A program made the translations under genes and the position numbers. 38,121 nucleotides of DNA from Negativicoccus succinicivorans (GTDB lineage: Bacteria; Bacillota; Negativicutes; Veillonellales; Negativicoccaceae): assembly GCF_014207605.1 (NCBI RefSeq), contig NZ_JACHHI010000008.1:1-38121 (forward strand), written 5' to 3'. The notes under the pieces were generated by a model that saw nothing but the letters and a program-made list of their open reading frames with translations, made no database searches and was not told the origin of the DNA. This document shows positions 24,031 through 32,443 of the stretch, piece by piece (position 1 is the first letter of the stretch; each line of letters opens with the position of its first letter).

Positions 24031-24921
24031 GTGGAACAAACAGTCGCTCCGGTTGAAATGAAAAAAAGAAAAGATATTGCTTTTTATAATTATGAATATA
24101 CGACACTGGATCAAGTCAAAATCAGCCCGCTGGATCGCGGTTACTACTTCGGCGATGGTGTCTATGAAGTGACGAAAGTACACAATGGTAAATGCTTTGC
24201 TCTTTCGTACCACCTCGATCGCCTTTACCGGTCGTTGCGGCTCATGAAAATTCCGGCGACGATCGCGCCGGACGAATTAACGGAGTTGCATGACGTTCTG
24301 GTCGAAGAAAGCGGTGTCCAAAACGGTTCCGTTTACTTACAGATCACCCGCGGTACCGCACCGCGTGTGCATGATTTTCCGGAAGGGATTACGCCCAATA
24401 TTTTGATGTACGTCAACGAAGATAATCCCCACAAAGCGGAATTGGCAAAAAACGGCGCGCATGTTATTACCATTGATGATATCCGCTGGCAGCATTGCGA
24501 TGTCAAAAGTTTGAACTTAATTCCCAATGTACTGGGAGCGGAAAAAGCGCGTCAAAAGAAATGCGCGGAAGCGTTCCAGTTCCGTGGTGATGAATTAATG
24601 GAAGGTACCAGCTCGAACGTTTTCATGGTACGTGACGGTATTTTGTGGACACGTCCCGCGGATGATTTGATTTTGAAAGGTATCACCCGCCAGCTGATCA
24701 TTACAAAAGTAGCACCGAGTTGCGGCATCACCGTTATTGAGCGTAAAATCGATCGGGAATATCTGGCGAAAGCGGAAGAAGTATTCTATACAAGCACGAC
24801 CGCCGGCATTATTCCGGTTCTGAAGATTGATAAAGAAACGGTGGGAGACGGCACGATCGGACCGGTCACGAAAGCGTTGCAGGAACGGTATGCAGGTCTG
24901 ATGGCGGAAGGGCTGCCGTGA
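24031..24921 (+). CDS. dat: D-amino acid aminotransferase (class IV PLP enzyme)
   Basis: A 296-residue aminotransferase that makes D-glutamate/D-alanine from 2-oxo acids, for cell-wall peptides. The segment DIRWQHCDVKSLNLIPNVLGAEKA carries the PLP Lys159 in the phrase typical of Dat rather than IlvE. LMEGTSSNVFMV and VFYTSTTAGIIPV also fit. I prefer the GTG at 24031, which sits 6 nt after AGGAGG; an ATG at 24025 touches that site directly, and an ATG at 24058 has no site. It follows bcp closely and probably shares its transcript. Branched-chain aminotransferase is a weaker alternative. Confidence 0.88.
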   Translation: MEQTVAPVEMKKRKDIAFYNYEYTTLDQVKISPLDRGYYFGDGVYEVTKVHNGKCFALSYHLDRLYRSLRLMKIPATIAPDELTELHDVLVEESGVQNGSVYLQITRGTAPRVHDFPEGITPNILMYVNEDNPHKAELAKNGAHVITIDDIRWQHCDVKSLNLIPNVLGAEKARQKKCAEAFQFRGDELMEGTSSNVFMVRDGILWTRPADDLILKGITRQLIITKVAPSCGITVIERKIDREYLAKAEEVFYTSTTAGIIPVLKIDKETVGDGTIGPVTKALQERYAGLMAEGLP

Positions 24922-24943
24922 TTTTTTAAACGAAAATAAAAGC

Positions 24944-24972
24944 TTTACTTTTCACTTGAATTCAGGTAAACT
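24944..24972 (+). promoter_or_regulatory. Probable rpsO promoter with overlapping inverted repeat
   Basis: TTTACT (24944-24949), 17 bp, TAAACT (24967-24972). An 8-bp inverted repeat, TTCACTTG (24951-24958) with CAAGTGAA (24976-24983), spans the spacer and -10. It could be an operator or a weak terminator for dat (followed only by TTT). Confidence 0.45.
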
Positions 24973-24988
24973 TAACAAGTGAATTTCG

Positions 24989-25059
24989 ACTTTGCTCGGT
25001 TGGCCGAATCTCCGACGGTATACTTGGCAAAGCGCAGATGAAATCAAGGAGGAATTACT
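24989..25059 (+). promoter_or_regulatory. Structured 5' leader of rpsO (possible S15 autoregulation site)
   Basis: CTTTGC (24990-24995) pairs with GCAAAG (25027-25032). Inside, TCGG/CCGA (24996-25007) forms a second stem, leaving a junction-like region before the AGGAGG site of rpsO. S15 is known to repress its own mRNA through varied leader folds in several bacterial groups. This fold does not match one I can name. Confidence 0.4.
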
Positions 25060-25326
25060 ATGTTGACTTTGGAACAGAAACAGAAACTTATCGAGGAAAA
25101 CCGCGTTCACGACACGGACACCGGTTCTCCGGAAGTGCAAATTGCGATTTTGACGGCTCGTATTAACTACCTGACCGATCATTTGAAAGAGCACAAGAAA
25201 GATCATCATTCCCGTCGCGGCCTGTTGAAATTGGTTGGTCAGCGTCGCGGTTTGTTGGATTACCTGCGTCGCAAAGATATCGAACGCTATCGTAATCTCT
25301 TGGACAAATTGAATTTGCGCAAATAA
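25060..25326 (+). CDS. rpsO: 30S ribosomal protein S15
   Basis: An 88-residue primary 16S rRNA-binding protein, helical throughout. [54 protein letters not shown] is the S15 signature. A strong CAAGGAGG site precedes the ATG. It is a single gene with its own leader and terminator; the pnp gene that often follows in other bacteria is absent here. Confidence 0.98.
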   Translation: MLTLEQKQKLIEENRVHDTDTGSPEVQIAILTARINYLTDHLKEHKKDHHSRRGLLKLVGQRRGLLDYLRRKDIERYRNLLDKLNLRK

Positions 25327-25331
25327 GAATG

Positions 25332-25364
25332 AAAAGGAGCGGTTGTGCCGCTTCTTTTTTATTT
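25332..25364 (+). terminator. Terminator of rpsO
   Basis: An 11-bp stem AAAAGGAGCGG / CCGCTTCTTTT with a TTGTG loop and trailing T. Confidence 0.9.
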
Positions 25365-25425
25365 CATAAAAAAAGGACATTCTTTATAGAAATATTTTAT
25401 TTTTATGACAATTTACACAGATTAG

Positions 25426-25454
25426 TTGCGCGATATACATGACTTTGCTAAAAT
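25426..25454 (+). promoter_or_regulatory. Promoter of the fapR-fab operon
   Basis: TTGCGC (25426-25431), 17 bp, TAAAAT (25449-25454). The FapR operator starts at the last base of the -10. Confidence 0.75.
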
Positions 25455-25470
25455 TATTATTAGGTATTAA
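25454..25470. promoter_or_regulatory. Predicted FapR operator
   Basis: TTATTATTAGGTATTAA matches 14 of 17 positions of the B. subtilis FapR site as I remember it (TTAGTATCAGGTACTAA on this strand). It lies across the expected transcription start of fapR. Binding there would repress the whole fatty acid operon until malonyl-CoA or malonyl-ACP releases FapR. Confidence 0.65.
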
Positions 25471-25502
25471 CATGTAGTGATAATTTAACGAAAGGAGTCG
25501 CC

Positions 25503-26054
25503 ATGAAATTAGATAGAGACCAGCGACGAGAGAGCATCGTCACCATGTTGCGCGAGCAACCGTTTTTGACGGATGAAGACTTAGCTGACGGCTTGGGCGT
25601 TTCGGTGGCGACGATTCGTTTGGACAGAACCGCATTGGATATACCGGAAGTACGTGTGCGGCTACGCAAAGCCGCTGCTAAAAACGCACATTCAGCGGAG
25701 CAAAAATCGGTATACGGTAAATTATTGGAATACAATTCCAAACGTTCCGCGTTATCGATGTTGACGGTGACGCCTCATCTGGTCGATGCCACAGGATTTG
25801 TACCGGCCCAGACGCTTTACGGGATGGCAACGGCGTTGGGGGACAAAGTGCTGGATTTACCCAGTGCGGTATGCGGCGTCGGAAACATTAAATATAAAGT
25901 GCCGGTGCGCGTTGGTGACACGCTTGTTTGGAAACTCACGGTTGTGCGTCAGCGAGGTTCGGAACATTACGTTTGGGCCAAATGTTTACGTGATTGCGCC
26001 GAAGTGTTTCGAGCTAAATTTATTTTAAAATCATATTCTGAGGTGCGACTATGA
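25503..26054 (+). CDS. fapR: Transcription factor FapR (malonyl-CoA sensing fatty-acid regulator)
   Basis: A 183-residue repressor. Residues 1-50 form the DeoR-like helix-turn-helix (RRESIVTMLREQPFLTDEDLADGLGVSVATIRLDR, with a recognition helix near 36-44). The linker RVRLRKAAAKN is followed by a hot-dog effector domain (about 70-183) with GFVPAQTLYGMATALGD and IKYKVPVRVGDTLVWKL. FapR binds malonyl-CoA/ACP and controls fab genes. Length matches Bacillus FapR (about 188). It starts with GAAAGGAG upstream and overlaps plsX by 4 nt, so it is the first gene of the lipid operon it likely controls. Confidence 0.95.
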   Translation: MKLDRDQRRESIVTMLREQPFLTDEDLADGLGVSVATIRLDRTALDIPEVRVRLRKAAAKNAHSAEQKSVYGKLLEYNSKRSALSMLTVTPHLVDATGFVPAQTLYGMATALGDKVLDLPSAVCGVGNIKYKVPVRVGDTLVWKLTVVRQRGSEHYVWAKCLRDCAEVFRAKFILKSYSEVRL

Positions 26055-27073
26055 AAGCAATAGCAGTAGATGCAATGGGCGGCGATTACGCGCCCGTGGA
26101 AATTGTTTGCGGAGCATTGGATGCCGTTCGATCTTGGCGAATTCCGGTGGTTCTCGTCGGGGATGAGACGCAGATTTTGCCCCTCGTCAAAGCAGCGGGA
26201 ATGACAAATGATCCGCTGGTAAAAGTTCAGCATGCAAGTCAGGTCATCGGGATGGATGAACATCCGGGGATGGCGTACCGCAAGAAGAAAGATGCTTCGG
26301 TCGTAGTGGCGGCGAAGCTGGTTAAAGAAGGTCATTGCGGCGCATTGGTTGCGCCCGGTTCGACGGGGGCTGCTGTAACGGCAGGCCTGTTCGGTTTGGG
26401 ACGTATTAAAGGAATTCGTCGGCCGGCGATCGCAACCCCTTTGCCGACACAGGATGGCGGCACCACGCTTTTGATTGATTCGGGGGCCAGTGCCAATCCC
26501 GGAGTCGAAAATTTGTTGCAAAACGCTTTGCTGGGGCACGTGTTTATGCAACGCGTTTATGGTATCGTGGCGCCGCGCGTCGGTTTGCTGAACATCGGTA
26601 CCGAAGAAATCAAAGGCAGCAATGTGGTTACGGAAGTATATCCTAAGATGCAAGAACAATCGGTTTACCGATTTATCGGCAATGTCGAAGGACGAGATAT
26701 TCCGAAGCGTGTAGCCGATGTCGTTGTGTGCGACGGCTTTACGGGCAATGTCGTTTTAAAATTTGCGGAAGGCATGGCCACTATGATGATGCATCTTTTA
26801 AAAGATGCGGTAATGAAAAACGGTTGGCGCGCCAAATTAGGCGGTTGGCTTTTACGGCCGGCGCTGAAACAGGCGTTGAAGAAAGTGGATTACGCAGAGT
26901 ACGGCGGCGCACCGCTTTTGGGTGTCGAAGGCGGTTTAGTGATTTGTCATGGTGCATCCAAGGCAAGGGCGATTCAAAATGCCGTGCGACTTGCGTCACA
27001 TATTGCGGATTCAGAAATGGTAGAACATATCAAAACAGCTTTAGAAACGGTGGACGCAACAAATGAAGAGTAG
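26051..27073 (+). CDS. plsX: Phosphate acyltransferase PlsX
   Basis: A 340-residue enzyme that turns acyl-ACP plus phosphate into acyl phosphate, the first step of phospholipid synthesis with PlsY. It begins MKAIAVDAMGGDYAPVEIV and has ALVAPGSTGAAV near 97, RPAIATPLPT, LLIDSGASANP and GLLNIGTEEIKGSN, all PlsX signatures. VVVCDGFTGNVVLKFAEGMA lies near 225. Normal length. It overlaps fapR by 4 nt and fabH by 11 nt. Confidence 0.97.
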   Translation: MKAIAVDAMGGDYAPVEIVCGALDAVRSWRIPVVLVGDETQILPLVKAAGMTNDPLVKVQHASQVIGMDEHPGMAYRKKKDASVVVAAKLVKEGHCGALVAPGSTGAAVTAGLFGLGRIKGIRRPAIATPLPTQDGGTTLLIDSGASANPGVENLLQNALLGHVFMQRVYGIVAPRVGLLNIGTEEIKGSNVVTEVYPKMQEQSVYRFIGNVEGRDIPKRVADVVVCDGFTGNVVLKFAEGMATMMMHLLKDAVMKNGWRAKLGGWLLRPALKQALKKVDYAEYGGAPLLGVEGGLVICHGASKARAIQNAVRLASHIADSEMVEHIKTALETVDATNEE

Positions 27074-28055
27074 TACGTTGCGGCAGATCGGAATTTTAGG
27101 AACCGGCTCGTATGTGCCGGAACATATCCTTACTAATGCGGATTTAGAAAAAATGGTAGACACGTCAGATGAATGGATTCGGACACGCACGGGGATTCGT
27201 GAACGGAGAATTGCCGAACCCGGAACCTCGACGGTCTCGTTAGCGAAAAAAGCGGCAGAAAAAGCAATAGCGGATGCCGGTGTTACTGCAGAGGAAATTG
27301 ATCTCGTGGTCGTGGCGACATGTACGCAAGATACCATTGCACCTTCGACCGCGTGCGCTTTACAGGATATATTGGGGATTCCCGCGGCGGGCGCATTTGA
27401 TCTGTCTGCCGGATGCAGCGGTTTCGTGTATGCGACCGCAGTAGCGAGTCAAATGTTGGCTACCGGTTTATATCAGAAGGCGTTGGTCGTCGGCGCAGAA
27501 GTGCTGAGCCGTTTTGTGGATTGGACAGATCGAAACACCTGCGTACTTTTCGGCGATGGCGCCGGTGCGGTTGTTTTGGGAGAAGTGGCCACCGGAGGTA
27601 TTGGCGGAATCGATCTCGGATCGGATGGTTCCGGTCGCGGCGCACTGGGGATTTTCGGCGGACCTTTTCATGGTGATTTGCATCCGGAGCTTGCCGATCA
27701 GAAAATGTTCATTCGCATGAACGGTAAAGATGTCTTTAAATTTGCGGTAAAAGTTATTGGCGAATCTACCGGAAGAGCGCTTGCTAAATGTGGTCTTACC
27801 TATGATGATGTGGACCTTTTGATTCCGCATCAGGCGAACGAGCGGATCATTCAAGCAGCCGCAAAAAAAATATCCTTGCCCTTAGAACGCATTTTTGAAA
27901 ATTTGGATCGCTATGGCAATACGTCCAGCGCATCGATTGCAATCGCATTGGATGAAGCGGTGCATACCGGTCGAATTAAAAGCGGCGATCAAGTCGTCTT
28001 AGTAGGATTCGGTGCCGGCCTAACCTGGGCCAGCCTTTGTGTGGAATGGCGGTAG
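27063..28055 (+). CDS. fabH: 3-oxoacyl-ACP synthase III (FabH)
   Basis: A 330-residue initiating ketosynthase that condenses acetyl-CoA (or another short acyl-CoA) with malonyl-ACP. The triad is complete: Cys118 in SAGCSGF, His256 in IPHQAN and Asn286 in GNTSSAS. It also carries SDEWIRTRTGIRERR near 35-49. The ATG at 27063 lies inside plsX and overlaps it by 11 nt. FabK starts 4 nt after the stop. Confidence 0.97.
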   Translation: MKSSTLRQIGILGTGSYVPEHILTNADLEKMVDTSDEWIRTRTGIRERRIAEPGTSTVSLAKKAAEKAIADAGVTAEEIDLVVVATCTQDTIAPSTACALQDILGIPAAGAFDLSAGCSGFVYATAVASQMLATGLYQKALVVGAEVLSRFVDWTDRNTCVLFGDGAGAVVLGEVATGGIGGIDLGSDGSGRGALGIFGGPFHGDLHPELADQKMFIRMNGKDVFKFAVKVIGESTGRALAKCGLTYDDVDLLIPHQANERIIQAAAKKISLPLERIFENLDRYGNTSSASIAIALDEAVHTGRIKSGDQVVLVGFGAGLTWASLCVEWR

Positions 28056-28059
28056 CGGA

Positions 28060-29001
28060 ATGAAAACGAAACTGACAGAATTATTGGGAATTGAAGCACC
28101 GATTATTCAAGGCGGTATGGCTTGGCTCGGAACTTGGGAATTAGCCTCCGCTGTTTCGGAGGCCGGCGGTCTCGGTGTGATTGGGGCCGGTAATATGCCG
28201 GGTGATCTTCTTCGTGAACAGATCCGGCAAGTGAAAGCGCATACGAAGAAACCCTTCGGTGTCAATTTGATGCTGCGTTCACCTTTTGTTGAAGAGTGTG
28301 TAGCAGCCGTTTGTGAGGAAAAAGTACCGGTTATTACAACCGGGGCGGGAAATCCGGGAAAGTACATTGAGCGCTTTAAAGCGTCCGGTGCCAAAGTCAT
28401 TCCTGTCGTTTCCGCTGTGGCGTTAGCTAAACGGCTGGCAAGCGTCGGAGTCGATGCCATTATTGCAGAAGGACTGGAAAGCGGCGGCCATGTCGGCAAG
28501 GTAACTACTTTGGCGTTGGTACCGCAAGTAGTAGATGCAGTAGAACTGCCCGTTATTGCGGCCGGCGGTATTGCCGATGGCCGAGCTTTGATCGCCATGT
28601 TGGCATTGGGAGCGGTTGGGGTGCAGATGGGTACACGCTTTGTGGCCAGTGAAGAATGCATTGCCCATCCGGCATATAAAGAAGCGCTTTTAAAAGCACG
28701 GGATCGTTCGACGGTGATTACCGGGCGCACGACGGGACATCCCGTGCGCGTGATCGCCAATGCGCTTTCCCGACAGTATGAAAAATTGGAAAGCATCAAC
28801 GCGCCGTTAGCGGAAATTGAAGGGCTTGGCGCGGGAAGTTTGCGTCGGGCGGCAATTTTGGGAGATATGAAGACAGGATCGATCATGGTCGGACAAATTG
28901 CAGGCTTAGTGAACGATATCAAACCGGTACGTGAAATTATTACTTCGATTATCAAAGAAGCTGCCGTCGTGCAGCAACGTATCAGCGAGGTGAAGGTATG
29001 A
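28060..29001 (+). CDS. fabK: Enoyl-ACP reductase II (FabK)
   Basis: A 313-residue FMN-dependent TIM-barrel reductase of the nitronate-monooxygenase/FabK family. It reduces enoyl-ACP with NAD(P)H. PIIQGGMAWLGTWELASAVSEAGGLGVIG at the N-terminus, GVNLMLRSP, EGLESGGHVG with the catalytic His region, PVIAAGGIADGR and GAVGVQMGTRFVASEEC are typical. Its place inside the fab operon, and the absence here of any FabI, supports FabK rather than nitronate monooxygenase. The ribosome site is weak (GCGGA), so translation may depend on coupling to fabH. It overlaps fabD by 4 nt. Confidence 0.93.
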   Translation: MKTKLTELLGIEAPIIQGGMAWLGTWELASAVSEAGGLGVIGAGNMPGDLLREQIRQVKAHTKKPFGVNLMLRSPFVEECVAAVCEEKVPVITTGAGNPGKYIERFKASGAKVIPVVSAVALAKRLASVGVDAIIAEGLESGGHVGKVTTLALVPQVVDAVELPVIAAGGIADGRALIAMLALGAVGVQMGTRFVASEECIAHPAYKEALLKARDRSTVITGRTTGHPVRVIANALSRQYEKLESINAPLAEIEGLGAGSLRRAAILGDMKTGSIMVGQIAGLVNDIKPVREIITSIIKEAAVVQQRISEVKV

Positions 29002-29948
29002 AAACGGCATTTTTGTTTCCCGGTCAGGGCTCGCAAAAAGTAGGAATGATGCAGGACTTGGCTGCGCAATATGAAAGCGTACGCAACCGTTTTGAAGAAG
29101 CGGATGAAGCGCTTGGCTGGAAGCTGAGTGAATTAATTTTTGAAGGTCCGGCAGAAAAATTGCAGCAGACGCAGTATACCCAGCCGGCGATTTTGACGGC
29201 AAGCGTAGCGGCCTATGATCTGCTCGCACAAGCGGGCATTACCGCAGAATATCTTGCGGGTCATAGCTTGGGAGAATACTCGGCACTTGTGGCGGCGGGC
29301 TCCATTTCATTTGTGGATGCGGTACGTACCGTACACGCGCGCGGAAAATTTATGCAGGAAGCCGTGCCGATCGGAGAGGGCGGTATGGCGGCAATCATTC
29401 GTCTGGAACGCGAAAAAATTATCACGATTTGCGAAGAACTTTCGGCACAAGGGAAAATCGTGCAAGCCGTGAATTTCAATTGCCCAGGACAAGTAGTCAT
29501 TGCGGGGACAACAGACGCGGTGGCGGCGGCATGTGAGAAGATGAAAGAAGCGGGCGCGCGTCGCGCGATTCCGTTGCCGGTTTCGGCACCGTTTCACAGC
29601 ACATTGATGCAACCGGCAGCCGAAAAATTGGCGCAAGTCTTGCATACGATCGAGATCAAAGAGGCGCAAATTCCCGTGATTGCCAATGTGCATGCCCAAC
29701 CGGTTCATACGAGTGCAGAAATTCGTGAGTCATTAGTCGAACAGGCAGCCCATCCGGTCCTTTGGGAAGACAGCATGCATGTGCTTTTGACTAAAGGTGT
29801 GGATACGATGGTAGAAGTGGGTCCGGGCACTGTTTTAAGCGGTTTTATGAAAAAAATTGAGTCTGCTGTGCATCGGGAGCATGTCGAAAATGTGAGCAGC
29901 TTAGAGGCTACCTTGGCACATTTTGAGGAGGCACAAAATGACAACTAA
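28998..29948 (+). CDS. fabD: Malonyl-CoA:ACP transacylase (FabD)
   Basis: A 316-residue acyltransferase that loads malonyl onto ACP. FLFPGQGSQKVGM at the start, GHSLGEYSAL with the nucleophile Ser90, the catalytic His in VSAPFHSTLM near 198, and EVGPGTVLSG near the C-terminus. It overlaps fabK (4 nt) and fabG (11 nt). Confidence 0.97.
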   Translation: MKTAFLFPGQGSQKVGMMQDLAAQYESVRNRFEEADEALGWKLSELIFEGPAEKLQQTQYTQPAILTASVAAYDLLAQAGITAEYLAGHSLGEYSALVAAGSISFVDAVRTVHARGKFMQEAVPIGEGGMAAIIRLEREKIITICEELSAQGKIVQAVNFNCPGQVVIAGTTDAVAAACEKMKEAGARRAIPLPVSAPFHSTLMQPAAEKLAQVLHTIEIKEAQIPVIANVHAQPVHTSAEIRESLVEQAAHPVLWEDSMHVLLTKGVDTMVEVGPGTVLSGFMKKIESAVHREHVENVSSLEATLAHFEEAQNDN

Positions 29949-30675
29949 AACGGCACTTGTTACCGGCGCATCGCGCGGCATCGGGCGGGCAGTGGCAGTC
30001 GCTTTGGCGCAGGCCGGTTATGATGTTGCGATTAATTATTCCAGTAACGTAAGCGCGGCGGAAGAAGTGGCGCAGGCAGTGAAGGCATGCGGTCAAAAAG
30101 TTATTTTAGTACAGGGGGATGTTTCCCGAAAAGAGGAAGCGGAACGCATTGTGGCCGAAACGCAAAAAGAATTTTCGCATATCGACGTGCTGGTAAATAA
30201 CGCCGGCATTACCCGCGACACCCTGGTGCGGCGGATGAAAGAGGCCGACTGGGACGCTGTTTTAAACACCAACTTAAAAGGTGTTTTCTTGATGACGCAG
30301 GCCGTTATCGGCGATATGTTTAAGCAACGCCGCGGTGTCATTATTAATATGAGCTCCGTTGTCGGTGTGACGGGTAATATCGGGCAGGCCAATTATGCTG
30401 CTGCCAAAGCGGGCGTTATCGGCTTGACGAAAGCGAATGCGAAAGAATTTGCCGCGCGCGGTATTCGTGTAAATGCGATTGCACCCGGGTTTATTCATAC
30501 CGATATGACCAGCGGATTGCCGGACAAAATCAAAGAAAGTCTGATCAAGCAAATTCCTCTGGGGGCAATGGGAGATCCGGAAGACATTGCCGCCGCGGTA
30601 CGTTTTCTGGCCTCCGACGAGGCGAAGTACATTACCGGGCAAGTATTGCAAGTCAACGGCGGTATGGCTATGTAG
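29938..30675 (+). CDS. fabG: 3-oxoacyl-ACP reductase (FabG)
   Basis: A 245-residue short-chain dehydrogenase that reduces 3-oxoacyl-ACP with NADPH. TGASRGIG (9-16) is the dinucleotide site. NNAG lies at 87-90, and the catalytic set is Ser140, Tyr153 and Lys157. The ATG at 29938 has AGGAGG 6 nt upstream; an ATG five codons earlier has no site. It overlaps fabD by 11 nt. Confidence 0.97.
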   Translation: MTTKTALVTGASRGIGRAVAVALAQAGYDVAINYSSNVSAAEEVAQAVKACGQKVILVQGDVSRKEEAERIVAETQKEFSHIDVLVNNAGITRDTLVRRMKEADWDAVLNTNLKGVFLMTQAVIGDMFKQRRGVIINMSSVVGVTGNIGQANYAAAKAGVIGLTKANAKEFAARGIRVNAIAPGFIHTDMTSGLPDKIKESLIKQIPLGAMGDPEDIAAAVRFLASDEAKYITGQVLQVNGGMAM

Positions 30676-30694
30676 CTGATGCTACCGGGACAGT

Positions 30695-30723
30695 TTGTCA
30701 TGGCCCGTTAGATGTAATATAAT
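30695..30723 (+). promoter_or_regulatory. Internal promoter of acpP
   Basis: TTGTCA (30695-30700), 17 bp, TATAAT (30718-30723), with the start codon 28 nt later. It would let acpP be made apart from the FapR-controlled transcript. Confidence 0.8.
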
Positions 30724-30751
30724 AAACCAAAACCGGAAAGGTGGTGAAACC

Positions 30752-30988
30752 ATGAACAATACATTTGAAAAGGTACGCGCGATCGTTGTAGAACAGCTGG
30801 GTGTGGATGAAGCGGATGTGCAAATCGACTCCACTTTCATTGATGATCTTGGCGCGGATTCTTTGGATATCGTTGAATTGATTATGGCGTTTGAAGAAGA
30901 ATTTGAAATTGAAATCCCTGATGATGTAGCCGAAAAAATCAAAACCGTTAAAGATACGGTCGACTACATTGACAAGAATATTGCGTAA
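30752..30988 (+). CDS. acpP: Acyl carrier protein
   Basis: A 78-residue acidic four-helix ACP. The prosthetic-group site is Ser37 in [23 protein letters not shown] precedes the ATG at 30752. It carries the growing acyl chain for the FabH/F/G/K enzymes around it. A hairpin follows its stop. Confidence 0.98.
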   Translation: MNNTFEKVRAIVVEQLGVDEADVQIDSTFIDDLGADSLDIVELIMAFEEEFEIEIPDDVAEKIKTVKDTVDYIDKNIA

Positions 30989-30997
30989 TCGAGGTCG

Positions 30998-31026
30998 AAA
31001 CCGGGAAGCGCTCGCCTCCCGGTTTT
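30998..31026 (+). terminator. Terminator-like hairpin after acpP
   Basis: AAACCGGGA (30998-31006) pairs with TCCCGGTTT (31017-31025). The T-run is short (TTTT then CC), so stop may be partial. The next ~170 nt holds a small inverted repeat (AGCTGT / ACAGCT, 31053-31086) and an extended -10-like TGcTACAAT (31120-31128) that could serve fabF. Confidence 0.65.
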
Positions 31027-31195
31027 CCTGTTTATGTTTTTATCATAAGATTAGCTGTCGTGTCGATTAGAATAGCACAACAGCTTTATAATAGCAGTAT
31101 GCATGCCATTGTGGCGAAGTGCTACAATAAAATATGTAAAGCACTTACGCAGGCGTGACTGATTATAGGTAATGAAACTGGACGAGGTGGAAAAT

Positions 31196-32443
31196 ATGCG
31201 CAAGCGCGTAGCAGTAACAGGTCTTGGTATTATTTCTCCGGTTGGCATCGGTAAAGAGACCGTATGGCAAAATTTATTGGCAGGAAAGTCGGGTATTAAA
31301 CGAATCACTGCGTTTGATACAACGGATTTCGCAGTGCGCATTGCCGGCGAAGTCGAAGGTTTTACCGCGACCGATTATATGGACCGTAAAGAAGCGCGTC
31401 ATATGGATCGATTTGCTCATTTTGGTGTGGCCGCGGCCAAAATGGCAGTGGAAGACGCCAAGATTGATTGGAACGCGTTGGACCATGATCGGATCGGGGC
31501 GGTGGTCGGCACCGGTATCGGTGGTATCACCACGATCGAAGAAGCGGCGGATCGTCTTGCGAACAGGGGGCCTTCCCGCGTCAGTCCGTTTGCGATTCCG
31601 ATGATGATTGCCAACATGGCGGCCGGTCAAATTTCCATTGCACTGGATGTACGCGGTCCGGTCATTACGGATGTGACGGCCTGCGCATCGGGGACAAATG
31701 CGATTGGTGATGCGCTGCGCATGATTCGTTACGGTGATGCGGATATTGTCATTGCAGGCGGTGCCGAAGCGGCCATCAGTCCGTTGCCGTTCGCCGGTTT
31801 TATCGCAATGAAAGCGCTCTCCACGTTTGACGGTGAGCCGGAGGAAGCATCGCGTCCGTTTGATGCAACACGTGACGGTTTCGTTTTCGGTGAAGGCGCG
31901 GCCATGCTCGTACTGGAAGAATGGGACCATGCGGTCGAACGCGGCGCGCATATTTATGCGGAATTGTGCGGCTATGGGTCGAATGGTGATGCGTACCATA
32001 TTACGGCACCGGCTCCGGAAGGTTGCCAAGCCCAAAAGTGCATGGAAAGAGCATTGCAGGATGCGCAATTAACTGTTCAGGATATTGATTATATCAATGC
32101 GCACGGAACGGCTACGCCGCTCAATGATAAAAATGAAACGCACGCTATCCGCGCATTGTTTGGTGCGGAAGCAGATCGCTTGGTGGTGAACTCTACCAAA
32201 TCAATGACCGGCCATTTGCTCGGCGCGGCCGGTGCTGTAGAAGCGGTCGTTATGGCGCTTTCAATTGAAAATGACGAAGTTCATCCGACGATCAACTTGA
32301 AACATCCGGATCCGGATTGTGATTTGGACTATGTGACGGAAGGCGCGCGCAAAGTGAAAGTACGTGCGGCCATGTCAAACTCATTCGGCTTCGGTGGGCA
32401 AAATGCGGTTATTATAATGCGCAAACCGGAAGGAAATGACTGA
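31196..32443 (+). CDS. fabF: 3-oxoacyl-ACP synthase II (FabF)
   Basis: A 415-residue elongating ketosynthase. The active site is complete: Cys163 in VTACASGTNA, His303 in NAHGTATPLND and His340 in KSMTGHLLGAAG. The ATG at 31196 has GAGGTGG 5 nt upstream and gives the family N-terminus MRKRVAVTGLG; an ATG eight codons earlier is less likely. Its stop overlaps the rnc start by 1 nt. Confidence 0.97.
   Translation: MRKRVAVTGLGIISPVGIGKETVWQNLLAGKSGIKRITAFDTTDFAVRIAGEVEGFTATDYMDRKEARHMDRFAHFGVAAAKMAVEDAKIDWNALDHDRIGAVVGTGIGGITTIEEAADRLANRGPSRVSPFAIPMMIANMAAGQISIALDVRGPVITDVTACASGTNAIGDALRMIRYGDADIVIAGGAEAAISPLPFAGFIAMKALSTFDGEPEEASRPFDATRDGFVFGEGAAMLVLEEWDHAVERGAHIYAELCGYGSNGDAYHITAPAPEGCQAQKCMERALQDAQLTVQDIDYINAHGTATPLNDKNETHAIRALFGAEADRLVVNSTKSMTGHLLGAAGAVEAVVMALSIENDEVHPTINLKHPDPDCDLDYVTEGARKVKVRAAMSNSFGFGGQNAVIIMRKPEGND

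Noticed and set aside
25967-26659. 230-codon minus-strand frame opposite plsX
   Set aside because: Shadow of plsX with no recognisable domain.
28107-29069. 320-codon open frame on the minus strand opposite fabK
   Set aside because: It is wholly antisense to a well-supported gene, its protein is low in complexity (Ser, Thr, Pro, Ala rich), and it has no family resemblance. It comes from codon bias of fabK.
31155-31175. Possible second FapR site before fabF
   Set aside because: Best alignment gives about 9 of 17 matches to the remembered consensus, close to chance in AT-rich DNA.
31274-32068. 264-codon open frame on the minus strand opposite fabF
   Set aside because: Antisense shadow of fabF with an Arg/His-rich product and no ribosome site.
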